Of a stretch of 64,000 nucleotides of DNA, positions 17,803 to 27,812 are shown piece by piece. The stretch lies in contig NZ_PZJP01000008.1 in the NCBI RefSeq assembly GCF_003206645.1, positions 1 through 64,000 of the forward strand, in the 5' to 3' direction. The notes under the pieces were generated by a model. The model worked only from the letters and a program-made list of their open reading frames with translations. It was not told the origin of the DNA and did no database searches. How positions within the stretch are numbered: the stretch's first letter is position 1; each line of letters starts with the position of its first letter. Both the position numbers and the translations under genes were made by a program. Source of the DNA: Salinicola aestuarinus (GTDB taxonomy: Bacteria; Pseudomonadota; Gammaproteobacteria; Pseudomonadales; Halomonadaceae).

Positions 17803-18843
17803 ATGAGTAACGCCTGCTTCACGGCACTGACCATGGTAAGAGGTGAAAGCGACATCATCGGGTCATCGCTCGAGCATCACGCGCGGCTGGGTTTCGATCG
17901 GCTGATCGTCATCAGTCACTTGGAACACGCCTTCATACGGGAGTGTGTCGATGAACTCCGCCAGCGCTTTGATGAGTGCGAGATCGATCTGATCGAACTC
18001 GAATATGACGGCAACTTTTCGCAGAAAAAAGCGTTTTACGTCAATCGTGCGTTAACGCTCTTTCTCGATCCGAAGCAGGAGAACCATGTCTACTGCTTCG
18101 ATGCCGACGAGTTCCTGTTCCTCGGTCCGCATCAGGACATCAAGGGGTTCTATCAAGCCTTTACGGATAGCTTGCCGGCGAGTAGCGACCCCAGCGTGGC
18201 GTCGCGTTGTTTCTTGCTGCCGTGGCTTAACCTCGTGCCTCGAACGCAGGCGTTCGTCCCGCGTGATCTCTCCGCGCAGTTTCTCGAAGCGGAGTACTTC
18301 TGTGTCGACCGGCGTGAACAGAGCCGGACCAAAGTGCTCTTCCAGAAGCACGCCGGTACGCGCGTGCACATGGGCTATCACTTCTCTTTCGACTCGCCGA
18401 AGGACGTCCCCATGACGATGACGCCGGCGGCCAAGCAATTCGTCGAGAAGACGGGGTGCTGCGTCTATCACGTGCCGCTGAGAAGCTTTTCGCAGTTCAG
18501 TGACCGGCTGGCGGTCTACCGGCGAAGTGCCACCCAGACCGAGAAATACAACACGTTGATCGCGCTCTCCAACGGTCGCGAAGAGGACTTCCTGCAGGCG
18601 CTGTTCATGGCCTGCACCGCAGCGCAGCCGCTGTTTTCGACGCTGGAGGAGGCCGCTGGCGTCTTCGGCGATGCCATCACCGACAAGAAGCTTCTGGCCA
18701 TTACTCGCTTCATCGACAGGCCGCGAGTCGATGTGGGCAGGGTATTGGCCACCGCGACGGCTAGGTTGGCGGCGAGTGAAGCCGTGACGGCTCGCGAGCC
18801 GGCAACGCGCGACGTGGCGAATAAAGCCGTGACGTCGGAATAG
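17803..18843 (+). CDS. GT2-type glycosyltransferase (Glyco_tranf_2_4-like)
   Basis: A 346-residue protein with a single glycosyltransferase domain. The N-terminus (ALTMVRGESDIIGSSLEHHARLGFDRLIVISH) matches the start of the family in which xxxNExxyLxEWxxHHxxLGFDxxxxxD is typical, although the usual Asn-Glu is here Gly-Glu-Ser. The DxD metal and sugar-nucleotide site is DADEF (Asp100, Asp102). ETGCCVYHV-like and YRRSA segments lie further on. It resembles the N-terminal domain of the next gene, suggesting duplication within the locus. An AGGAG site (in acaggagaac) precedes ATG 17803. Donor and acceptor are unknown. The last 25 residues are repetitive Ala/Thr/Val. Confidence 0.75.
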   Translation: MSNACFTALTMVRGESDIIGSSLEHHARLGFDRLIVISHLEHAFIRECVDELRQRFDECEIDLIELEYDGNFSQKKAFYVNRALTLFLDPKQENHVYCFDADEFLFLGPHQDIKGFYQAFTDSLPASSDPSVASRCFLLPWLNLVPRTQAFVPRDLSAQFLEAEYFCVDRREQSRTKVLFQKHAGTRVHMGYHFSFDSPKDVPMTMTPAAKQFVEKTGCCVYHVPLRSFSQFSDRLAVYRRSATQTEKYNTLIALSNGREEDFLQALFMACTAAQPLFSTLEEAAGVFGDAITDKKLLAITRFIDRPRVDVGRVLATATARLAASEAVTAREPATRDVANKAVTSE

Positions 18844-18875
18844 GGCAGCGCGATGCGCCAGACAGGAAGTCGACG

Positions 18876-20714
18876 ATGAATGACTCATTACACCGTCCGC
18901 GACATGAATTCGCGATTGCGGCAATCATCAAGAATGAAGCCCCGTATCTTGCCGAGTGGATCGCCTATCACCGGCTGATCGGCTTTACGCACTTTTTCAT
19001 CGCCGACAACGGCAGTGAAGACGGTAGCGCCGAGCTACTAACGAGCTGGGCGCGTCGCGGATTCGTGACCACCCGGCACTGGACACCGGAAGAGAAGGCG
19101 CAGACGAGCTGGTATCGCCACGTGCTCGACGAGTACGGCGAACAGATCGAACACCTGGCGTTTCTGGATGCCGACGAATTCCTGGTCCATCCACAGACGG
19201 ACCGGCCACTCGACTGGTTATCGCCGGTGCTCGCGCGAAACGACGTCGGCGCGGTGGCGGTTAATTGGCGAATCTTTGGTTCTTCCGGCATGCGGCATCG
19301 CCAGCCCGGGGGAGTCCTTGCGCGTTTTCGCAACGCGAGTCGCGCCGATCGCCAGGTCAACTGTCACATCAAGTCGATCGTCAAACCGCGCCACGTCAAA
19401 TCGATGACCGCCCATGCGGCCGTGCTCGAACCTGGATTTCGTTACGTGACGGCCGATGGCGTGTCGGCCGCCTTCGTCGATGACAGGCCAGAGTCGGGAC
19501 GAACGCAGACGGTGTCGCCGACCCCGCTCAAGATCTATCACTTCAACGTCAAATCCCGCGACGAGTTCATCGATACCAAGATGACCCGTGGGCGCGCCAA
19601 TTTGGGTCCGAATCACTCACGCGACATGAACTATTTCCGTCACCACGATCTCAACGAGGAGCCGGCGTCGCTGCCCGATGGACTCTTCAGCCAGTTGAAT
19701 GCGCTGATCTCCCGTCTGGGTGTCGAGGAGAGCCAGCGCGCGCCCACCCGTTTCTTCGTGCATATCCCCAAGACCGCCGGCACCAGCTTTCGCCTTGGCG
19801 CCAAGCAGTACCTGGGTGACCGCCACGTCTGGCACGACTACGGCGAGAACCAGCGTGAAACGGCGCCCGCGGTCGTGCGCTGGGCTTACGAGCGTCGAGA
19901 CCACTGGTGGCTGTGGGAGACAGTACGCCAAAGTCAGGTAAAACTGCTGGCGGGCCACGTTCCTCTGGCCAAGTACGCGCATCTCGCCGGCCTGCGCGAC
20001 TGCTTCACCTTCGTTCGCGAGCCGCTGCAACGGCTCGCCTCCGACTACCACCACTTCGCTCGTCATCATGGCTACGAGGGCAGTTTCCAGGATTTCTACC
20101 GCCGGTCCGACATGGTCAACCGCCAGAGCCGCTTCCTCGAATCGACACGGTTGGAAGCGCTCGGCTTCGTCGGAATCACGGAACGCTACGCTGACTCGCT
20201 GGCGTTGATCAACGATCTCTACGGTTGGGAGATACCGGGTCTCAAGGAGAACCTGGGCCATGCCAGTGCCGAGCATGTCTACGAGATTGGCGCTGATGAT
20301 CAGGAAGCGCTACGGGCGTTGAATCTGGAGGACATCCGGCTCTACGAGCAGAGCCTGCGGATCTTCGAAACCCGTTTGAGCCTGTGGAAGGCTGGCCAGC
20401 CCTTCGCTCACGGCGCGATCCAACAGTGCCTGTCGGATCGCGTCGTCGGCTGGGCATGGTGGGCGGGCGAGAACATGCCGGTGGAAGTCGACGTCTGGGT
20501 CAACGGCATTCGTATCGGTAGCTGCCTAGCCAATGCGCTGCGCCCGGGATTCCTGCGCTGGGGGGCGCCGCGGGGGGCCTACATTGGCTTTCACATGCCG
20601 CTCGACGCAGAGCCTGGCGATCGCATCGAATGCTGCGTGGCCCTCACCGGACAGTCGCTCGGCGAGCAGCCAATCGCGGCGACCGAACGCATGGCGACGA
20701 GCCAGGAGGCCTGA
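18876..20714 (+). CDS. Glycosyltransferase-sulfotransferase fusion protein
   Basis: A 612-residue protein with three modules. Residues about 8-260 are a GT2-type glycosyltransferase: AIIKNEAPYLAEWIAYH, then DADEF with Asp98 and Asp100. Residues about 288-505 are a sulfotransferase of the carbohydrate type: the PAPS loop FVHIPKTAGTSFRL has Lys299-Thr-Ala-Gly-Thr, and FTFVREPLQRLASDY (Arg381) is the 3'-phosphate segment. Residues about 505-612 form a beta-rich domain, GWAWW...VEVDVWVNG...RPGF...GFHMPL, of a type that recurs in surface-glycan proteins. The fusion suggests one polypeptide adds a sugar and sulfates it or a neighbour (inference). It starts 32 bp after the previous gene and ends 3 bp before the next. 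Confidence 0.85.
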   Translation: MNDSLHRPRHEFAIAAIIKNEAPYLAEWIAYHRLIGFTHFFIADNGSEDGSAELLTSWARRGFVTTRHWTPEEKAQTSWYRHVLDEYGEQIEHLAFLDADEFLVHPQTDRPLDWLSPVLARNDVGAVAVNWRIFGSSGMRHRQPGGVLARFRNASRADRQVNCHIKSIVKPRHVKSMTAHAAVLEPGFRYVTADGVSAAFVDDRPESGRTQTVSPTPLKIYHFNVKSRDEFIDTKMTRGRANLGPNHSRDMNYFRHHDLNEEPASLPDGLFSQLNALISRLGVEESQRAPTRFFVHIPKTAGTSFRLGAKQYLGDRHVWHDYGENQRETAPAVVRWAYERRDHWWLWETVRQSQVKLLAGHVPLAKYAHLAGLRDCFTFVREPLQRLASDYHHFARHHGYEGSFQDFYRRSDMVNRQSRFLESTRLEALGFVGITERYADSLALINDLYGWEIPGLKENLGHASAEHVYEIGADDQEALRALNLEDIRLYEQSLRIFETRLSLWKAGQPFAHGAIQQCLSDRVVGWAWWAGENMPVEVDVWVNGIRIGSCLANALRPGFLRWGAPRGAYIGFHMPLDAEPGDRIECCVALTGQSLGEQPIAATERMATSQEA

Positions 20715-20717
20715 ACC

Positions 20718-23039
20718 ATGTCGCTACGTCCTGTTCCGCTCCTTTCCAACGACTCCCACGCCGTGCCGCTGCGTCAACGCCTGCAAGCGGCGTTACGGCT
20801 CGTCTGTGCCCCGCGACTGCGCCCGGTGCATCAACTCGAGGCGATCGATCCGCAGTCACCGGCGGGGCGGGAAGGCTTCACCTGGCGTGCGACGGGGGAG
20901 GATCCGCAGTTTCTCTGGCATCGTCGGCTGCCACTGCCGGGCTGGAACATGCTGGAGGCGACACTGGGCCACGATCAGCCCAACGCCGCCGTGCGGCTCT
21001 ATCTCGATACCGGAGAAGGGTTCAGCGAAGCGCAGAGTCTCTATCTGGTGCTGCTGCCAGGACGCATGAGCAAACGACTTTGCTATATCCCGCCGGGCAC
21101 ACAGGCGATCCGTTTCGATCCGCTGGAGACGCCTGGCAATCTGGTGATTCGACACCTGCGTCTGGTGTGGCTGATGCCGGCGTTCGCGCGTGACCGGCTT
21201 GCCCAACGGCTCTGCAACCTCCATCCCGAGTGGCTGGAAACCCCCAAAGACGAGGTGGTCTCGGCACTCAAAGCGGCGGCAAGAGATCGCGGTCAGCCCT
21301 GGCGCCCACTGGCGCTGGCGCAGTATGAATCGACTTTCGTCAGGCGCTGCGCCGGGCGAAGCTACAACGAGTGGTTACGCGCACAGACGCCGCTGTCCGC
21401 GGTGGCCATTGCCCGGCGGATGGAACGCTTCACACAGAAACCGCTGATCTCGATCGTCGTGCCGGTGCATGACCCGGATCCCGTGCACTTGCGTGAATGC
21501 CTGCAGTCAGTGATCGATCAACAGTATCCGCATTGGCAGCTCTGTATCGCCGATGATGCCTCTCGCGACCCCGATGTGTGGAACATACTCTCCGCCGTCG
21601 CGGCCAGCGACTCACGCATCGAGCTTGTCCAGCGGGAATCCAACGGCCATATCTGCGCGGCCAGCAACACGGCATTGTCCCTCGCCCGCGGGGAGTTCGT
21701 GGCACTGCTCGATCACGACGACTGTCTGCACGCAGAGGCGCTCTTTCGCGTGGTGGAGGCACTGCAATCGAATCCCGCGGCGGAGGTTCTCTACTCCGAC
21801 GAAGACAAGATCGACGATCGGGGCGAGCGTTTCGAGCCGCACTTCAAGCCGGCCTGGAACCCGGATCTGCTGCTCAGCCAAAACTACATCTCCCATCTCG
21901 GCGTCTACCGGCGCGAGCGGCTGCTGTCACTGGGCGGATTTCGACCGGGCTTCGAGGGGAGCCAGGATCACGATTTGGCGCTGCGATTCGTCAATGGCCT
22001 CGAGAGCCGCGCGATCGTGCGAGTGCCGCACGTGCTCTATCACTGGCGCGCGTCCACCGGTTCGACGGCGACTGCCGCGGCGTCAAAGAATTACACCCAT
22101 CAGGCGGGGCTTTCCGCGGTGCGTGAGCACTTGGAACGCACCAATCTCACCGCGTCGGTGGAGGCGGGGCGCTACCCCAATACCTATCGAGTGCGCTGGC
22201 CGCTTCCATCGCCTGCGCCTCGGGTCTCGTTGCTCGTTCCCACCCGGGATCGGGTCGAGGTTCTGAGACCCTGCCTGGAGGCGCTGTTAGAACGCACCGA
22301 CTATCCGAATTTCGAGCTATTGGTGCTCGATAACGGTTCGCGCTGTGCGGAGACCCTCGCGTTTCTCGAGACGGTCGCCAGTGATCCGCGTGTGCGTGTG
22401 CTGGGCTGGCCCGCGCCGTTCAACTATTCGGCGATCAACAATTTCGGGGCCCGAGAGGCAACCGGCGACATTCTGGCGCTGATCAACAATGACATCGAAC
22501 CGCTCAATCCCGACTGGCTGACTGAAATGGTGAGCCAGGCGTGCCGTCCCGGGATCGGCTGCGTCGGCGCCAAACTCTACTACCCCAACGGCACGGTGCA
22601 GCACGCCGGCGTCGTTCTGGGGATCGGCGGCGTGGCAGGACACGCGCACAAGTACTTCTCGCGCCACGAGCCCGGCTACTTTTCCCGACTTCATCTGGTG
22701 CAGAACTACTCAGCGGTGACCGCCGCCTGTCTGGTGGTTCAGCGCCGGATCTTCGAGGCGGTCGGCGGGCTCGACGAGGCCAACCTGGCGGTCGCATTCA
22801 ACGACGTCGATTTCTGCCTGAGAGTAGGTGAAGCCGGCTACCGCCACGTCTGGACTCCTTACGCCGAGCTTTGGCACCACGAGTCGGTGTCGAGGGGAGC
22901 CGATGACACGTCGAAAAAGCGGCTGCGCGCGGCGGGGGAGGCAAATTACATGCGCACCCGCTGGCGTCATCGTCTCTTCGATGACCCCGCCTATCACCCC
23001 AATCTTACGCTGACTTACGAGGATTTCTCGTTGCGTTGA
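20718..23039 (+). CDS. Tandem GT2 glycosyltransferase (RfbC/rhamnosyltransferase-like)
   Basis: A 773-residue protein with two GT2 domains. Residues 1-230 are a beta-rich N-terminal region of unknown fold and a helical linker. The first GT2 domain starts about residue 243 (LISIVVPVHDPDP) and has LLDHDD as its DxD-like site. The second starts about residue 500 (RVSLLVPTRDRVEVLRPCL) and has INNDIEPLNPDWL, GYRHVWTPYAELWHHES and FNYSAINN, the pattern of O-antigen/rhamnan glycosyltransferases. Such proteins often add alternating residues of a repeat. ATG 20718 lies three bases after the previous stop, with AGGAGG just inside the upstream gene. Rhamnose is a reasonable donor given rmlBDAC, but this is inference. 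Confidence 0.85.
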   Translation: MSLRPVPLLSNDSHAVPLRQRLQAALRLVCAPRLRPVHQLEAIDPQSPAGREGFTWRATGEDPQFLWHRRLPLPGWNMLEATLGHDQPNAAVRLYLDTGEGFSEAQSLYLVLLPGRMSKRLCYIPPGTQAIRFDPLETPGNLVIRHLRLVWLMPAFARDRLAQRLCNLHPEWLETPKDEVVSALKAAARDRGQPWRPLALAQYESTFVRRCAGRSYNEWLRAQTPLSAVAIARRMERFTQKPLISIVVPVHDPDPVHLRECLQSVIDQQYPHWQLCIADDASRDPDVWNILSAVAASDSRIELVQRESNGHICAASNTALSLARGEFVALLDHDDCLHAEALFRVVEALQSNPAAEVLYSDEDKIDDRGERFEPHFKPAWNPDLLLSQNYISHLGVYRRERLLSLGGFRPGFEGSQDHDLALRFVNGLESRAIVRVPHVLYHWRASTGSTATAAASKNYTHQAGLSAVREHLERTNLTASVEAGRYPNTYRVRWPLPSPAPRVSLLVPTRDRVEVLRPCLEALLERTDYPNFELLVLDNGSRCAETLAFLETVASDPRVRVLGWPAPFNYSAINNFGAREATGDILALINNDIEPLNPDWLTEMVSQACRPGIGCVGAKLYYPNGTVQHAGVVLGIGGVAGHAHKYFSRHEPGYFSRLHLVQNYSAVTAACLVVQRRIFEAVGGLDEANLAVAFNDVDFCLRVGEAGYRHVWTPYAELWHHESVSRGADDTSKKRLRAAGEANYMRTRWRHRLFDDPAYHPNLTLTYEDFSLR

Positions 23040-23085
23040 CCGCCGAGTCTTTCGGGCGTGTCCTTTTTATCAAGGGGAGTCGACC

Positions 23086-24123
23086 ATGACCCATCCGCGC
23101 TGGGTGGTATTGAGTGACGGTAGCTGTCCCACCGAGGACATCTACTTTTTGCGTTCGGTTGGTCCCTGGCTCCAGACCCGCGGCGCGGAGGTTCGGCGTA
23201 TCGACACCAGCTACTGGCGTCTGCCGATTCTCTGCACGCCATGGCTGGTCGGCGAGATGCGCAACGCCCATGTGATCGTGTGTCGCTCACTCAACACCCA
23301 CTGGCTCTCCTGGCTTGAGACCAACCGCGGCCAGATGGCCTCGATCCGTTATCTGATCGACGACGATATCGCCGCGGCGGCGCTGGATCCGCGTCTGCCG
23401 GAGGGCTATCGCCGGCGCATGGCGCATATCGCCGCCAACGTGCAACCGCGTTTGATGGCAATCTGTGACGAGATCGTGGCCTGCAGCGAGGGGCTCGCCC
23501 AGCGCTATCGCGAGTCTCATCCCAACGTGTCGGTGCTGACCCCGTCGCTGATCGTCGCGCCCTCTTGGCGCGATGCTGGCGCGGATAGGCAGGGCATGCC
23601 GCTCACCGTAGGATTCTTCGGTTCGCGGGCGCACCTCGCCGATCTCGAGACGATCACTCCCGCTCTGGTCGAGCTGCACGGCAGTCATGCAAGCCTGACC
23701 TTCGAAATCATGCTGGGCGGTCACTCGCCGGCATCGCTGCAGTCCCTCGACCGTGTGCGCACGCCCAAACCGATGAGCTGGCGGGCATTCCAGCGCTACC
23801 GGCAGCATCAGCGCGTGGACGTCGCGCTCACACCGATGGTCGACACGCCGTTCAACGCCGGCAAGTCGCACATCAAGTTTCTGGACAACGCGATTACCGG
23901 CAGTGTCGGGGTCTACAGCGCCTGCTCGCCGTATCGGAACATCGTCGAGCACGGCGTGGATGGCCTGCTGGTGGAGAATCAACCGGGGGCGTGGAAAGCC
24001 GCGATTCAGCGCCTGGTCGAGCGACCCAGTGAGGCAAGACGCATGGCGGGTAACGCCGTTCGCAAGGCGATTGAGCTTGGAGACCCGGTTCGGGCCCAGA
24101 CGTTCTGGTGGCAGCGCCGCTGA
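23086..24123 (+). CDS. GT4-like glycosyltransferase (GT-B fold)
   Basis: A 345-residue protein. The N-terminal half contains NTHWLSWLETNRGQM and YLIDDDIAAA and the second half has FDR/GT4-like features: PLTVGFFGSRAHLADLE, then IKFLDNAITGSVGVYSACSPYRNIVEHGVDGLLVE, which is the donor-binding region of group 1 glycosyltransferases (the E...G.dGLLV pattern). The C-terminal helix has ERPSEARRMAGNA. AAGGGGAG precedes ATG 23086. It is the last gene of the plus-strand glycan run and is followed by a hairpin. The N-terminal domain is shorter than in typical GT4 enzymes. The sugar donor is unknown. Confidence 0.7.
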   Translation: MTHPRWVVLSDGSCPTEDIYFLRSVGPWLQTRGAEVRRIDTSYWRLPILCTPWLVGEMRNAHVIVCRSLNTHWLSWLETNRGQMASIRYLIDDDIAAAALDPRLPEGYRRRMAHIAANVQPRLMAICDEIVACSEGLAQRYRESHPNVSVLTPSLIVAPSWRDAGADRQGMPLTVGFFGSRAHLADLETITPALVELHGSHASLTFEIMLGGHSPASLQSLDRVRTPKPMSWRAFQRYRQHQRVDVALTPMVDTPFNAGKSHIKFLDNAITGSVGVYSACSPYRNIVEHGVDGLLVENQPGAWKAAIQRLVERPSEARRMAGNAVRKAIELGDPVRAQTFWWQRR

Positions 24124-24157
24124 GTGCCACGATTCACGGATTAGCCTCCCACCTGTC

Positions 24158-24184
24158 GCGCCCACCGCTCATCACGGTGGGCGT
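24158..24184. terminator. Bidirectional hairpin between convergent genes
   Basis: GCCCACCG (24160-24167) pairs with CGGTGGGC (24175-24182) across a 7-base loop, extended by one C-G and one G-U pair. It lies 34 bp after the stop of the GT4-like gene, before the convergent KpsS-like gene. A weak T-rich stretch follows on the plus strand. Confidence 0.65.
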
Positions 24185-24274
24185 TGTCGTTTGGGAAGGT
24201 CGGTTGGGTACGTCGTTGAGTCAGGTCGCGAGGGTGGGGAGCTCGGTCGTCGCTATGCTCCGCCGGTGTTCCTT

Positions 24275-24310
24275 CTCTTCAATGCATTAGTCGCTCTTCA
24301 ATGCATTAGT
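24275..24310 (+). repeat. 17-bp direct repeat at the end of the KpsS-like gene
   Basis: CTCTTCAATGCATTAGT occurs at 24275-24291 and 24294-24310, two bases apart. The second copy includes the stop codon of the minus-strand gene. Each copy contains the palindrome ATGCAT. It may be a local duplication of the gene's end. Confidence 0.85.
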
Positions 24311-25679
24311 AGGCGACCCGAGCGTCGGAGTGACGCAGCAGCGTCTCGAGAGGAGAGTGAGTGTCGCTGAGGCGAGGGGCTGCGTTGATGACAGCGAGAT
24401 CGCGACCTTGCGGACTATAGAGATCGCCGTTGATCTGGGTCGCGTGGATGAGCACGCGACGGTGGGTCGCGACGAGTCTGGCGTCCGGCGATGGTGGCGC
24501 GTGCCAGAAACGGTCGAGATGCTGGCTAGCGGCGAGACCGGGGAGCGCGCAGGGTAGCGACGCGCGTGTGAAGGCGGGGCAGCCGGCCGAAAGCGCCGTG
24601 AGTGCCTGGGTCATATGGGGGGTAACCCAACCGGCAGCAGCGGACACCACCGGCAACGTCGGCGGGCCGATGACGCCAAGTCTGCCCTCGATGCCCAAGC
24701 GGCGCGCCAAGCGCATCAGGTATCGCGTGGTGGCATGAAGCGGCGTTGCCGAACGGCAGGGCGAGCGGTGGACGTCGACGAGCAGCAGACGATAGCCCGA
24801 CGGCGCATGGTGAGCGAAGGAGGCGACAATGCGTTCCAGCTCATCGAGGCTCAGCAAGCGCCGTCGCGTCTGCCGCAACGTCGCGTCTTTCGCGCCATCC
24901 CTGTCCGGCTGCCGTGCCGGCGCCAGCGACAGTAAAAAGTAGGGCGCGCCGAGACGTTGCGGTTGTCGGCGACGCTTCCTGTCGCCCCGTCCAAGCAGTG
25001 ACGACGTCCGTTCGCGGGGCAGTGAATGAGCCATACCGGGCGCCAGCGAATGCTCGAAGGTGGGCGCGGCCGACTCCCTGATATCGGGCGTGTCACCACC
25101 CGAGTGACGGCCGGTGCAGGCCGGTGGCGCCATATCCACGTTGCGCGTCGGCAGATTGAACAGCGGGTTGAAGACGGCCGCGCATCGCTCCAGGGCACCT
25201 AACAATCGGTGTCGTACGTGGCTGTGCGGTGCCGGCCGTGGCGGAAGCGATGTCGGTAGGCGTCGCTCGGCATCGGCGTACCAGCCGGCGTCGCGGGGCA
25301 GCAGGGAGCGCTGGTGTGAGCCTTCCCGTTCGAGCGTGATCCAGTCCGGCGAGACGTAGCCTTCATCGAATACGTGGTTGCGGATGCCATACCGCCGCGC
25401 GAGCGGCGCGGCGATGGCGTGCCATCGGCGATCGTCACGGAATAGAACCTGGTCGGTAACGTGATGCTCCCGCCAGAGTGCCGTTAGCGTTGACTCCAGC
25501 ATACCTAAGGGCAGCCGGAAAAAGCGCGCTGGCGAGTGGTGCCAGAAGAGCGCGTCGCCGGCCTGAAAGTGCAGTTTCACCACCCGGTGCCCGTCATCGA
25601 GTAGACGCTGGCCCAACTGCTGGAAAAAGGGCGATGGCGGCCCCTGAAGAAACAGGAAGGTACGCTGGTGATGAAACAT
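24306..25679 (-). CDS. KpsS-like capsule polysaccharide protein, possibly degenerate
   Basis: A 457-residue protein. The N-terminal third clearly matches the KpsS family (FLFLQGPPSPFFQQLGQRLLDDGHRV; NHVFDEGYVSPDWITLE at 102-116), which adds the first Kdo residues to a lipid anchor in group 2 capsules. The C-terminal half keeps the outline, for example LPGLAASQHLDRFW at 379-392, but places where I expect conserved residues look altered: DVHRSPC at 302-308 where a His-His-Pro motif is usual, and VTPHMTQ at 352-358 where Asn-Ser-Thr is usual. A low-complexity insert fills about 180-245. E. coli KpsS is about 390 residues. The gene is divergent from nothing nearby and convergent with the glycan genes. 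It may be inactive or altered in specificity. Confidence 0.7.
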   Translation of the reverse strand: MFHHQRTFLFLQGPPSPFFQQLGQRLLDDGHRVVKLHFQAGDALFWHHSPARFFRLPLGMLESTLTALWREHHVTDQVLFRDDRRWHAIAAPLARRYGIRNHVFDEGYVSPDWITLEREGSHQRSLLPRDAGWYADAERRLPTSLPPRPAPHSHVRHRLLGALERCAAVFNPLFNLPTRNVDMAPPACTGRHSGGDTPDIRESAAPTFEHSLAPGMAHSLPRERTSSLLGRGDRKRRRQPQRLGAPYFLLSLAPARQPDRDGAKDATLRQTRRRLLSLDELERIVASFAHHAPSGYRLLLVDVHRSPCRSATPLHATTRYLMRLARRLGIEGRLGVIGPPTLPVVSAAAGWVTPHMTQALTALSAGCPAFTRASLPCALPGLAASQHLDRFWHAPPSPDARLVATHRRVLIHATQINGDLYSPQGRDLAVINAAPRLSDTHSPLETLLRHSDARVAY

Positions 25680-25856
25680 CGAGGGACTCGGTGGCTTCGA
25701 CGAGGACCGGCGGCGTGGGAAGTAGGCTGACAGTCGATCCCGGGCGGTCGGTGTCTGGCCACTCTATCCCGAATCTCGCGAGGCGCCATGCATCGTTTTC
25801 GTGAATCTGGCGGGGGGGAATTGTCATGGTGCGTTGCTGGCTGGGTATGATCAGCT

Positions 25857-27653
<1,797 letters not shown>

Positions 27654-27740
27654 CTACAACGACGACAGGCGCGATTTCTGAAGGGGCACAGGGCCAGGGC
27701 TGGCTTTCGCGGGGCGCGTGAAAAGTGGCCTATCAAACAA

Positions 27741-27765
27741 TTGCCCCACGCAGAGCGTGGGGCAA
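27741..27765 (-). terminator. Intrinsic terminator of prc
   Basis: A perfect 11-bp stem, TTGCCCCACGC and its complement with a 3-base loop, lies 48 bp past the prc stop. On the minus strand it is followed by a short T-rich run (TTGTTTG). Confidence 0.8.
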
Positions 27766-27812
27766 GGGACGTTAACGGTGTCGAGACACGAGGCGGGTCA
27801 AAGGGCTGGCCG

